20,274 bases of DNA from assembly GCA_002372545.1 (NCBI GenBank), contig DFHD01000042.1, positions 7,042 through 27,315 on the forward strand. Direction: 5' to 3'. Within the stretch, counting starts at the first letter, position 1. Each line of letters begins with the position of its first letter. This document shows, in pieces, positions 1-8,222 of this stretch. The stretch comes from Lachnospiraceae bacterium UBA3732 (GTDB lineage Bacteria; Bacillota; Clostridia; Lachnospirales; Lachnospiraceae). The notes under the pieces were generated by a model. It saw only the letters and a list, made by a program, of their open reading frames with translations. It was not told where the DNA came from and ran no database searches. The position numbers and the translations under genes are program-made.

Positions 1-440
1 ATGCGGGTGATGATATCCCCCTGGTTGTTCGATGTAAAAAAGCTCTGGGACATATTCTGCAGATGACGGAACATCTGGTTCCGCATATCGAAGGTGATAT
101 GCTGGGCAATCCATGTATTGATATAGCTTTCCAGCACGCCGATCAGATTCGAGCCAAGGGTAACGGCAAGGGAAAGAACAATGAAAATGATGAGCAGTCT
201 CATGTTCCGGCCGATCAGGCCATCGTCAATAATCCTGCCCGTAAGAATTGATGGCATAAGACCGAGAATGGAAGACAGCGCTATGGCGATCAGCACCAGA
301 ATAAGCTGCTTCCAATATGGCTTCAGATACGAAAAAACGCGTTTTAAGAGGGCCGGCGTCACCTTTGGCTGCGCCGCCTTCTCCTCTTCCGTCATGTAAT
401 GGCCCCCGGGGCCACCCATTCTTCCTCCTCCTGGCGGCAT
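1..440 (-). CDS. ABC transporter, fused permease/ATPase, N-terminal part (cut by window edge)
   Basis: The visible 146 residues are the start of an MsbA/MdlB-type exporter half-transporter, which pumps a substrate across the cytoplasmic membrane using ATP. After a Gly/Pro-rich leader and an acidic stretch, the sequence reads LLKRVFSYLKPYWKQLIL and runs into a first membrane helix, then GLMPSILTGRIIDDGLI, a second helix, and the coupling region FDMRNQMFRHLQNMSQSFF followed by GDIITR. All are hallmarks of the type I exporter membrane domain. The nucleotide-binding domain lies beyond the left edge. The start at 440 is supported by AGGAGG six bases upstream. A further Met (MTEEEK) lies 15 residues in and is a less likely start. 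The gene is less AT-rich than the block upstream of it. The substrate cannot be told from this part; such genes often come in adjacent pairs that form heterodimers. Confidence 0.9.
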   Translation of the reverse strand, partial: MPPGGGRMGGPGGHYMTEEEKAAQPKVTPALLKRVFSYLKPYWKQLILVLIAIALSSILGLMPSILTGRIIDDGLIGRNMRLLIIFIVLSLAVTLGSNLIGVLESYINTWIAQHITFDMRNQMFRHLQNMSQSFFTSNNQGDIITR

Positions 441-544
441 ACGTAACCTCCTTCCGGGCGCAGCACTTGTATGGATCATCTGCTTCATCCGTTTCAAACC
501 CATGATAGCATAACATTTTTTCAATCTCAATAGGCGTGAAAAGA

Positions 545-606
545 CGCCGGCGGAGGATAAAGCTTTTTATCCGACCGCCGGCGGTTTTGCAAGAATCTGT
601 TGCAAA
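545..606. repeat. Double-hairpin dispersed repeat, copy 1
   Basis: This 62-bp element is nearly identical to 8223-8286. Its first hairpin has perfect outer arms CGCCGGCGG (545-553) and CCGCCGGCG (575-583) and a nested inner stem GGATAAA/TTTATCC around loop GCTT. Directly after it is a second hairpin, TTTGCAA/TTGCAAA, with the 7-base loop GAATCTG. On the minus strand it lies downstream of the last gene of the surface operon (stop at 691), and the big stem is followed by TCTTTTC. It could therefore end that transcript, although the T-run is poor. Confidence 0.85.
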
Positions 607-690
607 CCTGATTAAATGCATGATTCTTAACCTGATACAATATGTAAACATGATAATGATAGCTTAAGCAACCGTTAATTGCATCATGTA

Positions 691-1389
691 CTACGTTCTT
701 GCACTGTATGGGGATGAGAATAATAGATCAAAGACAGAAGAAACTCCCTGTAAAGAGACCATAATGATTCCCACCAAAACAAACCACCATGAATAACTGA
801 AACAGATATCTGCGTGTAACGACTCCTTACATACATCAAATACCAACTTAAGGTATTCATCATTCGTTATCACATAAAACAAAATTCCCATGATCACCGG
901 AATTCCTATATCTACTATTGCGAAAGCACTATCCATTTTCTTATTAGAATTTTTCCCGTTCAAGATCCATCTAACAATAACTACGATGGATAGTATAATT
1001 AAAACCCCTACCAGAACGATCAGCCTTTGAGGGAAATCAATCACTCCGACCATTAAATCCTGTGTAGCCTTCCCCCTCTCATAACCCTTCCCTTTTCCAT
1101 ACAGCATTTGAATTACGGGGTCATCATCACCAACAACACTATCTCCTGAGCTAGGGGTGAACAGTATGCCGTAATATGTTGGAACATCAATCTCTAAATT
1201 TATATTGTCTTCACGATCAAAATAATCACCCGGCTCCCAGTGAATCCACATGGGAACGAAGGAAAAAACAATCACAATGAATGCGCCAATAACAGCCAAA
1301 ATGATAAGTATTTCCCCATCCTTACGCATTTGATGGTCACTCCCCGTTCCGACCGTATTGCGGACTGTGATGTCAGACATTTCGTACAT
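691..1389 (-). CDS. Four-TM membrane protein of unknown function, paralogue of the upstream gene product
   Basis: This is an unrecognised 232-residue membrane protein. Four hydrophobic segments are visible at about residues 25-48, 120-143, 156-175 and 199-222. The loop after the first is acidic and probably extracytoplasmic. It shares the motif VPxWxxW just after TM1 (VPMWIHW, 45-51), an acidic/aromatic loop and the same four-TM layout with the neighbouring product (VPRWVSW, 76-82), so the two look like diverged paralogues. It lacks the zinc ribbon of that neighbour. The start at 1389 is chosen because AGGTGG lies about five bases upstream; an ATG at 1404 would place this ribosome binding site inside the gene. 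It is the last gene of the minus-strand surface cluster, 32 bp after the previous stop, so co-transcription is likely. Function is unknown. Confidence 0.75.
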   Translation of the reverse strand: MYEMSDITVRNTVGTGSDHQMRKDGEILIILAVIGAFIVIVFSFVPMWIHWEPGDYFDREDNINLEIDVPTYYGILFTPSSGDSVVGDDDPVIQMLYGKGKGYERGKATQDLMVGVIDFPQRLIVLVGVLIILSIVVIVRWILNGKNSNKKMDSAFAIVDIGIPVIMGILFYVITNDEYLKLVFDVCKESLHADICFSYSWWFVLVGIIMVSLQGVSSVFDLLFSSPYSART

Positions 1390-1421
1390 ATTATCCACCT
1401 TCATTCATCAATAGGAATATA

Positions 1422-2276
1422 TTACCGTCCAAAACGTCCGTCGTAATTGGACGCAGTGTTATTCTGATTATTGAACTGTTGTTGCTGATTCATGTCCTGT
1501 CTATTTTGGAATTGCGGATTTGGGTTCATCTGAGCATATCCATTCATTCCGTAATTCTGATAGAAATGATTCTTATATGAGTTCAGCCCTGGCTGTCTTA
1601 CAATCGTCCTTCCGCTGTAAAAATCAATCCCGGCCATAAAACATCTTATCGGTCGAACAGCAAGCAAAACCAATCCTGCCAAAACACCATAAAATGAAAG
1701 ACCAAAACGAATATCATATCCCCATGGGCCATACACGTTATCCATTTTATCAATAGAATGGGTAATCACCAAAAGAAGAATAATGCCTAATGCAATTCCA
1801 TAAAACTGTGAACCCGGAAGAGCAGAAAATCGAACAAGGCCATATCCTATTTGTCGCTCATTCATTTTATAGTACATGATGATCAAAATCACACAAAGGA
1901 TAATCAAGGCTATAGCAGCCATCTTGGGTGTTGAGCCAAATCGTCCGATTCCCTGATCTTTTGTCCACAATCCCATATGTCCCGAGCTTTGATCTTCATA
2001 ATCATACCACCCATCGTAATCTGTATCTTTCCACGAAACCCATCTTGGTACCAATACTGACACGATTATCATGATGCACCCCAAAAACGAACTAAAAAAA
2101 CTCATAGGTACCGAAGGAGCAAAACCCCATGGTCCATACCCCCGGCCTCCATATTGCATTGGTTGATTCATCGTATTCGTTTGAGGCATCACAGCAGGTT
2201 GTTCGATTTTCTCTCCACACGACGGGCAGACTTTATCAAATTGAGAAAGATAACCTCCGCAGTTTTTACATACCAT
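1422..2276 (-). CDS. Zinc-ribbon, four-TM membrane protein with Asn/Gln-rich tail
   Basis: The 284-residue product begins with a short zinc ribbon (CxxC at 3-6, CxxC at 17-20, each followed by Gly), as found at the N-terminus of many Bacillota membrane proteins. Then come a Gln/Met/Gly-rich linker and four hydrophobic segments (about 57-77, 118-137, 158-175, 190-209). The C-terminal ~55 residues are rich in Asn, Gln, Tyr and Met, with low-complexity runs of Q and N. After TM1 it has VPRWVSW, shared with the next gene's product. The start at 2276 (MVCKNC) is chosen because GGAGGGAGAG precedes it at good spacing; an upstream ATG at 2303 lies in front of that site. It follows the FHA gene by 119 bp and precedes the paralogue by 32 bp. 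The zinc ribbon should face the cytoplasm. No specific function can be assigned. Confidence 0.8.
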   Translation of the reverse strand: MVCKNCGGYLSQFDKVCPSCGEKIEQPAVMPQTNTMNQPMQYGGRGYGPWGFAPSVPMSFFSSFLGCIMIIVSVLVPRWVSWKDTDYDGWYDYEDQSSGHMGLWTKDQGIGRFGSTPKMAAIALIILCVILIIMYYKMNERQIGYGLVRFSALPGSQFYGIALGIILLLVITHSIDKMDNVYGPWGYDIRFGLSFYGVLAGLVLLAVRPIRCFMAGIDFYSGRTIVRQPGLNSYKNHFYQNYGMNGYAQMNPNPQFQNRQDMNQQQQFNNQNNTASNYDGRFGR

Positions 2277-2395
2277 ATAACTCTCCCTCCTTTTTGTATC
2301 CATCTCGCATATTAAGCATTCAGTATAACCCTAAAACAGAAGTCAATTTGAATACTATATAAGCTATCCACACTGCTTTATTCCGGGAAACCACT

Positions 2396-5035
2396 CTACT
2401 GTCCCGAACTAAACCAGGCCATTATTCCCATAGCCCCTCCGTTTACAATATTGAATTCTCCATACGCATGATATCCATCATATTCTCCTGTTCCGTTTGC
2501 TTCAACATATACAAATTCTGCTTCCTCTACACCTCCTCTTGTATGGAGATCTTCACTATACTTGATTTGAATATCTGCGTCTTCCGGGATATCCAATGTT
2601 TTTCTGATCAATGATTCCGTAAGGATATCATTATAATCTTGATCATCTGATAGCCAATCATTTTCACTCGTATTATTCTCCGTTTGTTTAGATTCAGTTG
2701 ATTGCACGATATCACGTTTCAAATAGGGGTTCCTATGACCATACCAGATTCTATCTATCGTATCGGATAGATCATAACTCTGTACAAATATATTTGAATC
2801 AAATTCATATGAATAATAATATATTGTTTCTGCATAACCAGTAATTTCAGAGTATTCACTTGTCACCGATACTCCTACGGCCTTCAATTCTTCTTCCAAC
2901 TTTTCAAAACTAATATTCTGTTCTATTCCATCTATTCCTTTCATTACCAAAGGCTCAGGTTTTTCTTCCCTGGATCTGTTATTTCGTATTTCATAATAAT
3001 ATTTGCACCCATATGAGCCGTTTACTTTACTTAAAATTTCAATTCTGATATCATTCCCTACCGATTGTCCCATATCAGAAATAACTACCATACTATTATC
3101 ATATTTGAAAACCCACTTTACATATTCTTTTATATCAATTTTATTTTTCTGAAGTCCTCCTGAGTGATAATTATATAAGTAGTATACGTCCTCAGGAGAG
3201 TCTAGTTTTACGTCCAACAGAATTTCCGGAATCGAATCCCAGTCCATATCCTGAAATATGAAATACATACCATTTTTTCCCGCATTTAAAGCAGTCAGCT
3301 CATCATATGTCAGATCATCCAACCATGCAAGAGAATCACCATTTTCAGAATTGTTTGATTGATTTATCTCACACATACATAATTCCGTTGTCATCTTCGC
3401 CCGCCAAGCGTATTCCCTAACATTATTTAGTCCTTCAATCGAACCGTCTTTTTTTCTATCCACATACTCTTTTGCTGAAAACGTTTCTATAATACTATTT
3501 TGTGAATCATATACTTTCACATCTCCTGTATAAGCATTAACATGGTAATACTTTTCCGTCCCTAGAACCGGCCGAAAAGTAATAATATACTCATCATTTT
3601 CTAAATCACTGCCAAACCAGTAACATACATAACCATCAATTATGACACTATCGATCATATCTTCTGTTACCGTGTGCATAACAACAGCACCATAAGCCTC
3701 TTCTTTCGTTAACCCTGGATGATTCAGACGATAGCGTTCATTGAAACTTACAAAATCAGGATGGATCAATTCACCAGATTGAATCTCATTTTTAATAGCC
3801 TTTCCAGTCTCTTCGTCATAGAACCAAAACTTTGTTCCAGATATACCATGGATTTCACCCGTATAATCACCATGTTCCTCTGGAGCCGACCCCAGAATGC
3901 AACCATATAATACGTTAGAATTCTTTTCATCATACATGGTTCCATCAGATGATTCACGCGGAAGAAACCCAATATTGAAAAGCCAGCCATCACGTATTCC
4001 AAAACACATGTAATTCAAATTCCTAAACGAAGCCATTCCATTACTTCTGAAATCAAACGGACAATCGCCATACAAGTCATACCAAAGGTACATGGTATTT
4101 GATGACTCAAACAGACCAATCTCCTCTGTTTTTTCGTTTTCTAAATCACATGAATAAAAACGATATGACAGCTTTGATAAATCCCCTTCTCGAAAGTCAT
4201 CCTGCCACTCTTCAGAATAAATCATCAATTCATCCAATCCATCCTGGTCAAAATCGCTTATGGAATACTTGCAATAATATAACTCTGCATCTTCGCCATG
4301 AATCAACACATATTCTTCATCCATTTCATCTGCGTGGTCATAGATGTCATTGATGTAAGCTTCATAAATCCGACGATACAATGCTCTTCTTTCCTCAATT
4401 GTTAATTCTTTTTTTTCACCATCCTCTTCCGAACCCGAATCATTTTTTTCCTCATCCGGATCATCAATCTGAATCGATGCATTGTTCTTTTTAGCAACAT
4501 CGTTTTCATGATTTTTCTTATGATTCAGTTTCTTTGCAATATGGAATCCACCCATTATCATCATTGAAGCAACCACAACAGAAGTAAATCCCACTGCAAT
4601 CTTACCGGCGGTCATGAAAAGAAATGTGGTTTTCGCAGCACCGGCCGCTCCTGCAGTTTCAATTGCATGCGTACCTGCTCCTGCCGCAGGATCAGCTGCA
4701 TGACCAAGTGTATTTACACTCGATTGAATTACATTTGCATCTTGTGATCGATGTAACGAATTAGGCGAATCCAACAGTCTGCTATGGGACATATTTATTA
4801 TATCTCCCGGTTGAACAATCCCCTCTTCTACATCAGTCCCATTAAGCAGGGCGCCGTTTCCTTTGACGTACCACTCTCCGTTACTCTTATAAAAGCATCC
4901 TAAAACCTTCGCTTGATCAGATGATTCAACATGTATATCACACTTCTGATCACAGCCAACAGTTACAACATCCTTACCAAATTGTTCAAGGTCATATTCA
5001 ATAGAATCCTCAATAGTTTGTATATTTATCTTCAT
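2396..5035 (-). CDS. FHA-domain single-pass membrane protein with extracellular calcium-motif region
   Basis: The 879-residue product has a divergent forkhead-associated (FHA) domain at about residues 15-84: VTVGCDQKCDIHV matches the first FHA strands, EWYVKGNGALLNGT the Asn-Gly-Thr region, and IVQPGDIINMS the last strands. FHA domains usually read phosphothreonine. The conserved Ser and His of the SxxH motif are not clear, so phosphopeptide binding is uncertain. An Ala/Gly-rich linker leads to one TM helix (about 143-166), a Lys-rich stop-transfer stretch, an acidic linker and a large domain that should lie outside the cell. That part holds an FG-GAP/EF-hand-like motif DFDQDGLDEL (261-270), a second related QDMDWDSIPEILL (595-607) and a PepSY-like stretch YHVNAYTGDVKVYD (497-510). 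The start at 5035 has GAGAAGGAA upstream. It follows the BspA-like gene by 84 bp; TATAAT at 5084-5089 could be an internal promoter, but no good -35 is seen. Function is unknown; an envelope sensor or scaffold is inferred. Confidence 0.8.
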   Translation of the reverse strand: MKINIQTIEDSIEYDLEQFGKDVVTVGCDQKCDIHVESSDQAKVLGCFYKSNGEWYVKGNGALLNGTDVEEGIVQPGDIINMSHSRLLDSPNSLHRSQDANVIQSSVNTLGHAADPAAGAGTHAIETAGAAGAAKTTFLFMTAGKIAVGFTSVVVASMMIMGGFHIAKKLNHKKNHENDVAKKNNASIQIDDPDEEKNDSGSEEDGEKKELTIEERRALYRRIYEAYINDIYDHADEMDEEYVLIHGEDAELYYCKYSISDFDQDGLDELMIYSEEWQDDFREGDLSKLSYRFYSCDLENEKTEEIGLFESSNTMYLWYDLYGDCPFDFRSNGMASFRNLNYMCFGIRDGWLFNIGFLPRESSDGTMYDEKNSNVLYGCILGSAPEEHGDYTGEIHGISGTKFWFYDEETGKAIKNEIQSGELIHPDFVSFNERYRLNHPGLTKEEAYGAVVMHTVTEDMIDSVIIDGYVCYWFGSDLENDEYIITFRPVLGTEKYYHVNAYTGDVKVYDSQNSIIETFSAKEYVDRKKDGSIEGLNNVREYAWRAKMTTELCMCEINQSNNSENGDSLAWLDDLTYDELTALNAGKNGMYFIFQDMDWDSIPEILLDVKLDSPEDVYYLYNYHSGGLQKNKIDIKEYVKWVFKYDNSMVVISDMGQSVGNDIRIEILSKVNGSYGCKYYYEIRNNRSREEKPEPLVMKGIDGIEQNISFEKLEEELKAVGVSVTSEYSEITGYAETIYYYSYEFDSNIFVQSYDLSDTIDRIWYGHRNPYLKRDIVQSTESKQTENNTSENDWLSDDQDYNDILTESLIRKTLDIPEDADIQIKYSEDLHTRGGVEEAEFVYVEANGTGEYDGYHAYGEFNIVNGGAMGIMAWFSSGQ

Positions 5036-5119
5036 ATTGAATTCCTTCTCAATAAAATTGCATATTCTTGATAAGGGTACTCTATTATAAACACCCGCAC
5101 AAACTCTACATTCAACTGT

Positions 5120-6967
5120 TTATCGATTCTTGATAATATCCCTTGCGTTATATAAAAACGTTACGCCCTGCGCTCTCGTTACTTTTGAATTGGGTGAAAA
5201 ATGCGTGGAATCTGTCCCAGATGTGATTCCCTTTTCATTTGCCCATAATACTGCATTGTAGTAGTAATATGACATTGCCACATCAGCTGTAAAAGGATTC
5301 TTCTTATTCTGCGGCTTCGGGCTTCCGCAGAGTCTCCATAAAAAGGAGACAAACTGCGCACGAGTACAGGTCTCATTCGGTGCAAAATGAGAAGAATCCA
5401 CACCCGCAGTAACACCCTTTTCTACCGCCCATAGAACTGCTTTATAATAATACTTTGAAGAGCTCACATCTTTGAATGGATTGCTTCTGTTTTTCGATTC
5501 AGGTTTTCCACAAGCATTCCAAAGGAAGGTTACTACCTGGGCTCTTGTACAAGATGCAGAGGGTGAAAACTGTGTTCCGCTTGTTCCTGAAGTAACTTGT
5601 GGACTGGAATGATATGCCCAAATCACCGGTGCCGAATAATACTTTCCGAATGCAACATCTTTAAACGGATTATATTTGTAGGAAAGCGGAAGGTAAGTAT
5701 AACCATATTTTTTTGCATGTGTCTCAGCTTCTGAACCTTGCGGGCAGAATATAATCATATTTTTATTAGTGCCCTGGAAAACAGCACTAAAATCTGCAAT
5801 TGTAGTATACTTATATTGTACTTCTACATAACTGAGGTTACTACATCCGCTAAACGCACCATAATCTATATGTTCTACGTTGTCGTGAATCACAATTGAT
5901 TTTAGACTGCTGCAATTACAAAAAGTCCTAAAGCAGATTTTCTCAACACTCCTCGGAATAGTTACTGACGAAAGACTTGAGCAATCCTCGAAGGCATAAT
6001 CCTTAATCGTTGCAACAGATGAAGGTATAATGATAGATTTAAGGTTTGTGCATTCTTCAAATGCAGACATCCCTATTTCCGTTACCCCCAATGGAAGATT
6101 CAAGGACGTAATTCCTGTACACCCCTTGAATGCACAATCACCAATTGATGTAATACTTGCCGGCAAACTGAAGGAATTAATGCCAGTACAATTTTGAAAA
6201 GCATAGCTAGAAATAGAGGTAACTCCCATCGGGATATTTATCTGCGTTAGGCGTTGGCAACCGTTGAATGCAGCATAACCTATACTTATTATACTTGGTG
6301 GTATAGTTACTCTGGTCAGTTTCGAACATCTTTCAAATACATGATATCCGATTTCTTTAATTCCATTTGAAATCGTTACCGTTCTTATATTATTATCAAA
6401 AGAACAATCTATACTATAAACTCTCTTTCCATCAATACTTGCCGGAATCACTATATCCTTTGCGTTTCCTAAATACTCACTAATATAAATTGTTCCATCT
6501 GATTTAGTATAATATCTCCAATCTCCAGATTCTGTGCCTTCTGTCTTTTCCTCTTGCTGTTCAGCATCATCTATTGACTCATCATCAGCATCATCATCAG
6601 AAGAAAACTCACTTCCATTTTCAGAAAAAATATTCTCTGTTTCTTCTTTCGTAATAACTACTTCTCCATCCCCAATTTCACCATCACACTCTACTTCTTC
6701 AGATTCTATGTCCAAACAATCAGCTTCATTCTCATCAGCCTTATTATTCGAATCAGCCTTCGAATCACTTTCCTCAACATATACTGATTCCAGATCTTTT
6801 GCATATTCTTCCGAAGTCTCAACATCGACTTCAGTTTCATCCGTTGTTACAGAATCAGCCTTTACCATCTTTCCAATATCAGTACCACAATTTGCGATCA
6901 AAGCAACCAAAAGAAATGATATAAAACCTCTTTTTATCCTTTTTGTTCGAAACACCTTTTTACTCAT
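5120..6967 (-). CDS. BspA-like leucine-rich repeat surface protein with three SLH domains
   Basis: The 615-residue product is a secreted wall-attached protein. Residues 1-37 form a signal peptide (basic KKVFRTKRIKR, hydrophobic core, probable cleavage after VKA). Residues 39-149 are a very acidic, Ser-rich linker. About 165-400 are Treponema/BspA-type LRR_5 repeats of roughly 23 residues (pattern IP.SVT.IG..AF.GC..L). Three SLH domains follow at about 433-486, 497-546 and 558-608, each with NPF, a YYY.AV(L/I)WA helix, F(S/A)P and TRAQ. TRAQ stands in the place of the usual TRAE-type motif. SLH domains bind pyruvylated secondary wall polymers; LRR_5 regions often bind host or surface ligands. 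The start at 6967 follows AAGGGGG at suitable spacing; an in-frame ATG at 7003 is less likely. It lies 116 bp downstream of a palindrome also found in the regulator's promoter and probably heads the surface operon. Confidence 0.9.
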   Translation of the reverse strand: MSKKVFRTKRIKRGFISFLLVALIANCGTDIGKMVKADSVTTDETEVDVETSEEYAKDLESVYVEESDSKADSNNKADENEADCLDIESEEVECDGEIGDGEVVITKEETENIFSENGSEFSSDDDADDESIDDAEQQEEKTEGTESGDWRYYTKSDGTIYISEYLGNAKDIVIPASIDGKRVYSIDCSFDNNIRTVTISNGIKEIGYHVFERCSKLTRVTIPPSIISIGYAAFNGCQRLTQINIPMGVTSISSYAFQNCTGINSFSLPASITSIGDCAFKGCTGITSLNLPLGVTEIGMSAFEECTNLKSIIIPSSVATIKDYAFEDCSSLSSVTIPRSVEKICFRTFCNCSSLKSIVIHDNVEHIDYGAFSGCSNLSYVEVQYKYTTIADFSAVFQGTNKNMIIFCPQGSEAETHAKKYGYTYLPLSYKYNPFKDVAFGKYYSAPVIWAYHSSPQVTSGTSGTQFSPSASCTRAQVVTFLWNACGKPESKNRSNPFKDVSSSKYYYKAVLWAVEKGVTAGVDSSHFAPNETCTRAQFVSFLWRLCGSPKPQNKKNPFTADVAMSYYYYNAVLWANEKGITSGTDSTHFSPNSKVTRAQGVTFLYNARDIIKNR

Positions 6968-7082
6968 ATTGTCCCCCTTATAATCATTACTCATAAATAG
7001 CATTCAAAGTATTTTGAAAAAACGAATCGATATGTATTATCAATATGGGAATTATCAGATCATTTATGTTGATGCCTCATTT

Positions 7083-7098
7083 GTCTAATATGTTAGAC
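7083..7098. promoter_or_regulatory. Candidate XRE operator upstream of the surface operon
   Basis: The perfect inverted repeat GTCTAA-TATG-TTAGAC is the exact reverse complement of the 16-mer at 7331-7346. On the minus strand it starts one base after TTGACT (7100-7105), a good -35 hexamer that overlaps the regulator's stop codon, and fills the space where a promoter spacer would be. The -10 at 17 bp spacing (AAATGA) is poor. It precedes the BspA-like gene by 116 bp. A role as a second operator of the neighbouring XRE protein is inferred. Confidence 0.6.
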
Positions 7099-7101
7099 GA
7101 G

Positions 7102-7293
7102 TCAATTATAAAAAAAAGAATCCACAGGAACGCCCAATGCTTTAGACAGCTTTGAAAGACTGCCGGTATTGCAGACATCTGTGAGATTCTCTTCCATCTC
7201 GGAAATTTCAGAGATCGGAACACCCGAAATGAGAGAAAGTTCTTCCAGAGTCATGCCTTTTTCCTCCCGAATGTCTTTTACAGCAAATCTCAT
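7102..7293 (-). CDS. Small XRE-family HTH transcriptional regulator
   Basis: The 63-residue product is essentially a single Cro/C1-type helix-turn-helix domain. IREEKGMTLEELSLISGVPISEISEMEE covers helices 1 to 3, with TLEELSLISGVPISEISEME as the HTH, and LSKLSKALGVPVDSFFYN is the usual last helix (compare the 'ia.aLgvs.d.ll' pattern). There is no effector or dimerisation domain. The start at 7293 has GAGGGGGGA four to five bases upstream. It is transcribed toward the surface genes. Identical 16-bp palindromes flank it, one overlapping its promoter, as expected for an autorepressor that also controls the genes downstream. Confidence 0.88.
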   Translation of the reverse strand: MRFAVKDIREEKGMTLEELSLISGVPISEISEMEENLTDVCNTGSLSKLSKALGVPVDSFFYN

Positions 7294-7329
7294 CGGAATC
7301 CCCCCTCATATATCATTCATCATATATAG

Positions 7330-7358
7330 AGTCTAACATATTAGACATTCGATGTCAA
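7330..7358 (-). promoter_or_regulatory. Promoter of the XRE regulator gene
   Basis: On the minus strand TTGACA (7353-7358) and TAGACT (7330-7335) are separated by exactly 17 bp, giving a perfect -35 and a 4/6 match to the -10. The palindrome 7331-7346 covers the -10 and half of the spacer, so a bound protein would block RNA polymerase. The start codon is about 37 bp further down. Confidence 0.6.
7331..7346. promoter_or_regulatory. Candidate XRE operator in its own promoter
   Basis: GTCTAA-CATA-TTAGAC is a perfect 6-bp inverted repeat with a 4-bp spacer, half-sites fitting an XRE dimer. The same 16-mer occurs inverted at 7083-7098, on the other side of the regulator gene. It overlaps the predicted -10 of the regulator's promoter, which fits autorepression. 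Binding is inferred, not shown. Confidence 0.62.
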
Positions 7359-7471
7359 TCGAACTTGTTAAATAACGATAGTTTGGGATGATATTACATC
7401 CTCTTGACAATTATTTCACGCAGTTACATAATGGACTTAAGCGTATTTGCGGATTCGGAAAGCGTGGTTAT

Positions 7472-8189
7472 ATGAAAGCACACAATATCGAATCCTCAGG
7501 ACGGCTCAGTAGACATGAACCGACTCCTTATGAAAGTCTTACATTATGTAACAGCTTTATCTTCGGCAAGGTCATGCAGACACATAAGGAATTATGTTTG
7601 AAGCTTCTTCAGATCATTCTTCCGGATTTAAATATTTCTGAAATCAAAGATGCCGAGATCGAAAAATATCTGAAGGATCATTATCAGACAAAAGGTGTCC
7701 GGCTCGATGCATATACACGGGATGGGGACGGCCGCCATTACGACCTGGAAATGCAGATTGCTGATACGAAGAATCTTCCCAAGCGAGCACGGTATTATTC
7801 AAGTCTGATGGACACCAATGCCCTATTCAAAGGAGAGTATCAATCCTGAACTCGGTGAATTCCTGAGTTTCCTGATCAACGTGCCGGACAAAATAGAAAG
7901 CGATTTTCTGAAACAGTTGAAAGCTGCCGTAGAAGAAGCCCTGAAGAATACCACATGGAGGGATGAGTATATGTTTATGAACGCTTATGGCAGAGATCAG
8001 TTCCTGCTCGGTAGAAATGAAGGGCATGATGAAGGCGTGGCTGAAGGATTGGCTGAAGGATTGGTTGAGGGACGCATAAAAACCATATCCGAGATGGAGC
8101 AGCGCGTAAATTCCCTTCTCTCGCAAGGACTTATCACGGAGAAAGCAGCCAGAGAGCTGCTAAAATTCGAACTAGAAGATGTTCAGTAA
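7472..8189 (+). pseudogene. Rpn/PD-(D/E)XK nuclease-transposase family gene, broken by internal deletion and frameshift
   Basis: Two overlapping reading frames give the two ends of one protein. The first (to 7849) has YESLTLCNSFIFGKVM, then the PD-(D/E)XK nuclease core GVRLDAY (Asp) and HYDLEMQI (Glu-x-Gln), and RARYYSSLMD, as in recombination-promoting nucleases annotated as PD-(D/E)XK transposases. The second frame (from about 7840) carries the family's C-terminal part: NPELGEFLSFL, WRDEYMFMNAYGRDQF and a helical linker of EG repeats (EGHDEGVAEGLAEGLVEGR). The stretch normally between them (the YVIFIC...F region, roughly 60-70 residues by family knowledge) is absent, and the frame changes at the join near 7835-7850. 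The gene is therefore dead or makes a truncated protein. An ATG at 7388 is also in frame, but the family usually starts shortly before the YE(S/E)LT motif, so 7472 is preferred. Confidence 0.8.
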
Positions 8190-8222
8190 CTTTTAAATCA
8201 TAGAATTAGAATCCAGTAAATA

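Noticed and set aside
226..651. Open minus-strand frame of 141 codons overlapping the exporter start
   Set aside because: It has no family features and overlaps the clearly real ABC exporter frame and the double-hairpin repeat; the exporter frame has the ribosome binding site and recognisable motifs.
7083..7098. Palindrome just after the XRE stop as a terminator
   Set aside because: The stem is only six AT-rich base pairs with no T-run after it, and the identical sequence occurs in a promoter, so an operator fits better.
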